64,000 nt of DNA, from assembly GCA_021307315.1 (NCBI GenBank), contig JAJSPD010000038.1:248001-312000 (forward strand), given 5' to 3'. Below the pieces are notes generated by a model. That model was not told the origin of the DNA and made no database searches. It worked only from the letters and a program-made list of their open reading frames with translations. The translations under genes were made by a program, and so were the position numbers. Shown piece after piece: positions 57,479 to 64,000 of this stretch. Position 1 is the stretch's first letter. Each line of letters starts with the position of its first letter. The stretch is from Bisporella sp. PMI_857. Taxonomy: Eukaryota > Ascomycota > Leotiomycetes > Helotiales > Helotiaceae.

Positions 57479-59081
57479 TCACTTGAATTTGGCCTCGATC
57501 AGCCACATATGACTCTTCTCTGGCTTCCACGCGTTCACAAACTCAAGCCTTGGATCCACATTCTCAAAAAGAGTCTTCCAATCCTCAAGCTCCCGCTCTC
57601 TGCCATTGCAAGTAACTAGCTGGATAAGGTCCATTGTTCTTTACCGATATTAATGCGCTAATATCGCTTCATAAACTACGGAGAATACGTACCTGATACT
57701 CTTTTCCTCCATACTGCCAATGCTTCCCGGCTCCGGCAATACTCCATCAGCAATCAATACCCTCGCACCACTTCTTAGCCCGGGGATAAGCGCCTTCAAG
57801 ATCTTCATCGCATAGGAATCAGCCCAATTATGGAAGATCCAGCGGAAAAGATAGACATCCGCCTGCACAGGCTGCGGTTCAAAGAAATCATGCGTCGTGA
57901 GCTTCACTCTAGTTTCGAACTCCTTTGGTATGGTCGCAGAGACAATAGGCGGACGCATGCTGGGTAGTTCTTGGACCACAAAGTTCAGACGGGGGAATTT
58001 CTCTGCGATTGCGAGGGAGACGTGGCCTTGGGAACCACCGAGCTGTGTTTGTTAGGATTCGGTCTAATAAAAAGAGGGGAGCGGTATACGTCGACGACTG
58101 TGCCTTCGCCTATGTTTTTCCATGGATACCCTTCAACGACATGCTGGACGTGATATCCCTCACTTGCAGCATTTGCTGCCATAGCCGTCCCATACCTTTT
58201 CAGGCGTTCAGGGCTCTTGGCAAAGATTTCAAAAAAGGTGTCACTGGTATTATTTGCAATTTGAAACGCTGTACAGTAGAATTACATGGTCAGCTTGCTT
58301 GTTTCACCACTATTCTAGTTTGAGTTTAGGTTTCCAGGTATTATTCTGCATTCAGAATAGGATTGCTGTCAGAGTAGATAACTTCTGATAAATTCTAGGA
58401 AGGGAATTCGAGCTGAGAAGGTGACTTACCCGTTTCCCGTGGCTCATGGCTATTTGGCCACTTAGTCAACGCATCGACTTGATGCACCATTGGGCGCCAC
58501 AAGTCGTTCGAAAATAATCCCACCCATGCATTGAGTTGTGGATCCTCAGCTATGAGACGCGAGGAAGAGGTATGAGCGACGTAGCCGGGATGTGGCTCGC
58601 GGAAAATGTGGTTTGTCATGCCATGGCGCACGAGTCGACGGAGGTTGGTGATATCGAGACCAAGCTTTTTGGAGAGGTCCAAATAGGAGATCTCTTGATG
58701 CAAAGGCACGGCTTCGGCAATCTTGAAGTGGTGGATTGCATGCAGTGACATACTGTTCACTGACTGGGAAAATTCGTCAGCAGTTTGGTTTGGACTGAAC
58801 AGCATGAGAGATGATTTAGGAGTCGTCTATACATTCCATGCCAGGTGCCGCAAACTCTCTTTTGGGCCGACAGTCAAATCATGAAGTTCTTTTGTTGCTG
58901 CCACAAGTTTGGAACGTGCAGTGGAAGCGCCTTTATCCACTGGAGAAATCGCCAACTCTGTGAGGCCATCTTCATCAAAGGATGGAACTTCAATGTTCTT
59001 TGCCGCCAAGTACTCAGTGATGATCTTTGTGTTCTCCGCGATTTCGCTCGCAAGCTCCGTGATGCGTGTCAGAGCAGCCAT
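57479..59081 (-). CDS. SAM-dependent O-methyltransferase (plant/fungal type, secondary-metabolite class)
   Basis: Five exons (59081-58833, 58763-58430, 58268-58090, 58042-57693, 57638-57479) give 423 residues, the family's usual size. The helical dimerisation region (LASEIAENTKIITEYLAAKN, MSLHAIHHFKIAEAVPL, DLSKKLGLDITNLRRLVRH) is followed by the SAM-binding motif VVDLGGSQGHVSLAIA, then FVVQELPS, the acidic loop DFFEPQPVQADVYLF, catalytic-His segment RWIFHNWAD, and ARVLIADGVLPEPG. The end MDLIQLVTCNGRERELEDW to WLIEAKFK is typical. Exon joins restore these motifs at each junction. Relatives include sterigmatocystin 8-O-methyltransferase-type enzymes acting on phenolic polyketides. The substrate is unknown, and no polyketide synthase is in the window. 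It lies in the same direction as the LaeA-like gene 0.5 kb away. Confidence 0.9.
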
Positions 59082-59589
59082 GCCTACCGAATCATCGGGT
59101 TCTATGTAACGCTGGATAGAATTGGAACCTCGTCAATTAGAATGTTATCAGTGTTATCCCACTTACGGATGTTACCAACCGTGGGTGGTTGTCACGAAAG
59201 TCGGTGAAACCAAATGTTGGTAGCAGCGAGACGTGCGATTGGTGGGGCCAAAAACAATGGAGATATGTATGCTTGATGAAATATTAGGTTCCGCATGATA
59301 GACGAGAACCAACCCCAAACATTGCCAGGGGAGTATTTGTATCTATTCTTCATGAATGCTGCTGGAATGTTGTAGGATAATTGGCTAAGTATAGCCTGGA
59401 TGCGTAAACATATTAGGCTGAATACCCCTAGCGTCTCACATACAACTGCAGGAGAATTTCGGGGAATAGCTCTCGATAATGAGAGAATGGATTTCCTTTG
59501 GTACGGAGATAGTTTGCATCGAGAATCAGCTCCGCACCCGATAGTAATTCGTTCCTGGCATGAGTATCGTAATCCGTAAAAATATATCC
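59082..59589. other. Spacer between the two methyltransferase genes
   Basis: Promoter of the O-methyltransferase. Minus-strand frame 59192-59638 overlaps the neighbouring gene end and is a shadow. Confidence 0.6.
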
Positions 59590-60839
59590 TTACGCTTGTG
59601 GTTTCTGCCCAAATGTAACATAAAAAGGAAGATAGCAATGGACAGAAACATCCATCAAAGCTTTTCTTACATCAATCAAGAAAACATGAACCTGTTCTGT
59701 AGACCAGCCTAGACCTCTTGTGAAAGGCCTTAAGCTGTTCGCCTCTAACCCGTCATATATCATCATTCGCCCATACAGGCCAACTGTTTTGAGCGTCTTG
59801 TTCTTTGGCCATGTGCCTATGGGTATCTTGAATGTCCTCTGTTGTACATTAATAAATCCCGCATCCTTCAAATACTGTTCATGTTTTACAGCGCCGTGAA
59901 GGTCTGGTCCTAATACTGCTAGGGCTGCTTTCATTGTGTCGAGCCATCGAGTGACACCATAGTCTGGTGGCATTGAGTCATCATCACAATGGCTTTTCAT
60001 TAGCATCTCTTGAAATTCTATCCAACCTCCAGGTTTGGTGCATCTGCCTCTTTGTCAGACATTGAAATTAAAACACGTGATATGTTGTTCACCTGAATGC
60101 TTCTGCGCATAGCTGCGGCATGTTCTTCATGGCTACAGAGATATGTCGAGCATGTATGTAATCAAAATAGCCTGTATTGTGCAGCCAAGGACTTTCAACA
60201 TCGTCTACCATGAACTTCACGTTCGGCGGCACCCATGATGGTTGAATGGGGCTTAAATCTACCCCTAAGATAGAGGACGATGGATATTCATCTCCCACTA
60301 ATATGAGTTATCGTCAGTCTTACTCCTTAAGGCGAAATTCAAACTGACTGTCCATGCACCATATACCAGTACCAGTTCCAATATCCAGTACGTTCTGTGG
60401 ATAAGGGTTGTCTATAGGTGCATAATGCAACCTTCCACCACAAAGGTTTAGAACCATAGCGTGTTTCATATCCTCGCGTCTATAAAAAATATCAACTTAG
60501 CATCCTACATTAAAACATTAAGTATACGTTTAAGTTAAGAAAGAAGAACCACAAAACTTACTCCTGTTCAGGCTCATCGTTGGGAAACTGGTACTGTCCT
60601 TCTCGGAACTTATGATACCTCCTCCCATTCTCAAACGCATAATCTCTAACACTCGAGGTGAGACTCGTGCTTGCCCGGCTGGCTAGATCGCTCTCATAGC
60701 CATCATCCCCACCCTCCTCCCAATCTTGCGGCTCAATAACGTTCTCTGCTTGGTAGGCAACGGCCTCCGCCTCCTCCGCCTGAGTCGCATGATCAATAGG
60801 TGAGCGGCTCGGACTCTTGAGTTGCGGGGAACCTGTCAT
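59590..60839 (-). CDS. LaeA/UMTA-like SAM-dependent methyltransferase
   Basis: Four exons (60839-60562, 60479-60349, 60297-60093, 60043-59590) give 355 residues. In-frame ATGs at 60968 and 60941 would add a hydrophobic N-terminus (up to 43 residues). I prefer MTGSPQLKSPSRSPIDHA because an upstream TATAATA-like sequence lies within the extension, but this is unsure. The acidic leader (DWEEGGDDGYESDLAS) is followed by the family's RDYAFENGRRYHKFREGQYQ, then REDMKHAMVLNL, the SAM motif VLDIGTGTGIWCMD, GDEYPSSSILGVDLSPIQP, WVPPNVKFMVDDVE, DYIHARHISVAMK and PGGWIEFQE. These match the large fungal LaeA-like group. LaeA is a global regulator of secondary metabolism, but most paralogues of this group have unknown targets, often within metabolite clusters. 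Confidence 0.88.
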
Positions 60840-63800
60840 TCCACTTTGAAAGAGAACGCCTTTGGCGATTTGGTATCGCGGCATGAGGGTGGATATTATA
60901 AGAAGGAGGAGCGCTGAGGTGGCACAGAGGAATTCGGTCATAATTTGGGAGGTGTGTGGAGTTGACAAATCACGTGCAACACGGACACGAAGGGCGTTGC
61001 GTGGGGCTTGGTGGCTTGGTGGCTTCGGGTAGAGCGGGTACGCTAAGTAATGCTCCGAGCCGATATATGTGGGTATTGACTCGGAAAGTGGGTAATGTCA
61101 ACATCTATCACGCGGTAGGAGCTACAGAATAGTCAATAAGTTGAGCAACGTCAATATTAGAGAATAATAAAGACGCTTATAGAATACAACATTTGTAGAA
61201 AGGGAAAGGGAGCCTACTAAATAAAAAAGAGATTGCGCAAAGCCTCTGCCCAGCTCGACGGTGTGCCAGTAGCACCTGGCTAAATTACGTAGGGTGCCTC
61301 TCGATCAGTCTGACCCCTTCTCCTTATGACAATATCAATATCTCGCAACTTCTCAGGTGTAGCCTGTTATTTTGTCTTCCAAAGCAAAATTAATCCGGGA
61401 TTTCCTCGTACTGGTAGGATATATAGTGGAGTGTCAAATGCATTTTTTAACCTCTTTTGCAAATAATAGCTAAAATTATACGACTTATAACCGAACTAGA
61501 AAAGGAGTACAAGCGAGGCACTTTGCCCGCTTGGCTAGTCTTGTACTAAAGCCGCATGTTGACTGACTTCTGTAGCGTCTCAATGCTTTTAGGGCGATTA
61601 GTAAAGTGCAATTCATTTAATACTGGAGCTCTAGCCGTTGTACATGTAATGAGGAGGTTCAGGAGAAGAAATAAACTTGATATTTTCTGGCAGTATTCGA
61701 GTCAAAACTGTACAGACTAAGTATATATGAACAGAAATAGCATAGCGTTAACTCCGACAAAAGCAACATTCAAGAGTCCCAAGAAGAGTGAAAGCAAGCC
61801 GGAGAAGCATCCTCGGAAGTAAGCGCGATAAGAGAAGATCCAAAAGCGATACTTTGTACTACCAAACATGAGGTAGAACTATAGGTGAGAGATGTCACCC
61901 CGCAACATAGAGGGGAGTTAGTAGCGAGGCTGTCTGGCAAATTAGTATATACACAACATAACTAGCTTGCAACGTAGCAGATACCCCTTTTTTCCTCTTT
62001 TTTTTTTTTTAGAAAAAAAAAAGGAGGCAGTAGGGAAGGCGGCTTATGGCCACCTTATCTGCACTATGCTGTACCTACCGGCTTCACCTTCATTGGCTTG
62101 ATCGCAGGAAAGTCATGTGACCATCTCATCTTTGCTGTGAGAGTCGATTATACTCCCTACAGCTTCCGCCACGTATGCACCAACGGTGCAATACCTCAAC
62201 GGCTAAACCCACGGGCTGAAAACCCAACCGCCCAAACTCTTGTCGCGCTAAACTGACCTCTCACATTGCCCGTTGCCTGGCTGCCTTATTCCCACATGTA
62301 AGCGCTCGAAGCCTCATGAGATTGAGTATCCAATAAGCCTCTAGCGTGCAAATTAAAAACCCATGTGAACCAATATTGAGAACACGCAAGAGCCCGTCTC
62401 ATGTAATCCTCTTCTAAATTATCCATGTAGAGAGATGTCAAGATGCAGAAAATGACTCGCCAATAACCGATCTCCCTGGACCTACGTCGTCTACCACGCA
62501 TTCCCACACTCAAAGTCAATATTAATATATCTTGGCTTAAAAGAGCAAATCAGGATGATTAGAGACGAGTTGCATAGCACTTGGCCCCGCCAACGGACAG
62601 ATGTTAATTTTTTTGGACCAATAAATGACTTGGTTAGGATGAGTTGGCGTAGCAAACGATCTTTTTAACAGAGTTCCCGAGCATAAATGAAAAACGTGGC
62701 TTCGAGCCTCATGATTCCGCCTCACGCAAGTCCTACAAACTGGGTGGTCGTAAGTACTGGAGGCTTGACATGTGTTTTGAAGGTTCGCAAGTGCGAGTAT
62801 TTAGTCCCAAGTGCACGCCACCCAAAGTTGATATGGTCTGGTAAAGACCAACATCACGGACGTAGATCAACTTGATATTCTCCGCTTATATAAGTGTTTC
62901 CATGCACTCCAAATCACAGCAGATAGCCGTACTAGTTACTGAACATGATGAAGAGTGGCCTTGAGTCTACTGCTACATTTCAGGGGTCCACAACCAGGTA
63001 GGCTAAGCACTATTGACCCATGCCTGACGCTTCAAGTAGCCATGAACGACAGGTTTTTCAGGCAGCAACAGACATCTTGCTAATAACTCTGTTCGTTAGG
63101 GACGGAGGTGCATCCCTCTACTCACGAAAAAAATGCCAGAAAGAAACACAACAACTACGCCAGCATTCGCTCGAGGAATTTACTGTCTCAATAGAGACGT
63201 CTGGAAATATTCTTTGGAAAAGAGCCCCTTATGAAAATGCCATCACCGAAGCAAAGAACAGAATGGCCGATAAGCTTAGGACTTTCGATGCTACTTTTGG
63301 TGGTACTCGTTCGAAGGATTGCGAGACATGAAATTACCAATAGAGCTGAGAAGTTATTTGAAATATAACATGGCCACCCACGATGCCCCAAGCATAGGAA
63401 AGGCTCTCTTATGGATACGCGGAACAAAAGAAGCCCTGGCAATGGTGTCCGAGGCATAGAACAAGAAGATCTGAGAAGGGCGAGTCCGAAGGACGGACAC
63501 GAGAAGAGTGTAGGCAGGCGCTGATTCCCAAGAGACTGATCGAACGGATTCTAGTCAAATGTGCCGCAGGGGAGTAATCTGCAGCGCCTGTGGCGGGCGC
63601 CTTAAATGTATAGAACGAATGGGAGACTTAAGAAATTGATGTTATGTTGATCTTGTCGTCCAATAAGAGCTTTGAGAGGTCACCCTCAAATTTCGCCCTA
63701 GCCACCACATCATGATATTGACATAGTCATTGGCCGCAGAACTCCCCTGATCCTCTAACGACATGTGAAGTACTTCAAAACGTGGTCCCTATGCTCATGG

Positions 63801-64000
63801 GCCAAGTTCTAGGCTAGGGAAGGGGGCCGAGCCCTAAAATTTCGTTATGCACATCAATATTGAGCACCCCAATCGGGTTAAGCAGACCAGCAGACAACAT
63901 GCAAGTCACGTAAGCCATGCTTCCATAATCCCAGCATAGAACAATATTGCCTAGTCTCTTGGCCTGCAGGACACTACAATATGATTATTCTTCACTACGT
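60840..64000. other. Gene-poor right end; one doubtful frame at 63020-63331 (+)
   Basis: The 103-codon frame (MPDASSSHERQVFQAATDIL) has no known family and no upstream context. The remaining sequence has scattered short frames and homopolymers. No tRNA or intact transposon was found. Confidence 0.5.
61994..62027 (+). repeat. Imperfect poly-T/poly-A inverted repeat
   Basis: CCTC plus 13 T, then AG, then 10 A plus GGAGG. A hairpin with about 14 pairs and one mismatch is possible. Confidence 0.6.

Noticed and set aside
1..64000. CRISPR arrays, bacterial operons or an intact transposon
   Set aside because: No regularly spaced repeats, transposase or reverse transcriptase motifs were seen, and the window is clearly fungal nuclear DNA.

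Overview
The window is nuclear DNA of a filamentous ascomycete. The evidence is short spliceosomal introns (about 45 to 115 nt, GT..AG, with CTAAC/CTGAC-like branch sites), families such as HET, Zn2Cys6, LaeA-like methyltransferase, GT90/CAP10 and ApsB/Mto1, a nuclear tRNA-Arg(ACG), and widely spaced monocistronic genes on both strands. A leotiomycete (Helotiales-like) origin is my guess from the style of the proteins; I could not test it by search. Exon boundaries were worked out by hand from reading frames, splice signals and family conservation. Quoted protein lengths follow from those joins, all of which keep frame.

Layout. 0-13 kb is an accessory-looking block: the 3' end of one HET-type gene at the left edge, a DJ-1/PfpI protein, a cysteine-cluster protein, a second HET gene broken by a frameshift, a secreted CBM9-like protein, a tRNA-Arg, a second tRNA-like Pol III element, and a tandem pair of cysteine-rich secreted or membrane-anchored proteins of which the second is decaying. 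14-23 kb is conserved core: mitochondrial ribosomal protein uS2m, a CBS/PB1 protein, an Ace2/Swi5-type zinc-finger factor divergent from it, and a coiled-coil membrane protein. 23-30 kb is gene-poor, with an UNC93-like transporter and three stretches of degenerate or unassigned coding sequence. 30-39.6 kb holds a small conserved hydrophilic protein, a Zn2Cys6 regulator, a four-helix membrane protein and arginase. 41-52.3 kb holds a GT90 glycosyltransferase, an alkaline phosphatase and the microtubule-organising protein ApsB/Mto1. 53-61 kb is accessory again: two paralogous small secreted cysteine-rich proteins, then an O-methyltransferase and a LaeA-like methyltransferase. The last 3 kb has no convincing gene.

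How the genes relate. Most core genes are unrelated housekeeping functions (mitochondrial translation, arginine catabolism, phosphate scavenging, protein or wall glycosylation, microtubule nucleation, septation control). The more distinctive content is the accessory material: two copies each of two cysteine-rich secreted families, allorecognition-type HET genes, and a pair of small-molecule-type methyltransferases. Several of these show duplication followed by decay. No CRISPR array, bacterial operon or intact transposon was seen.
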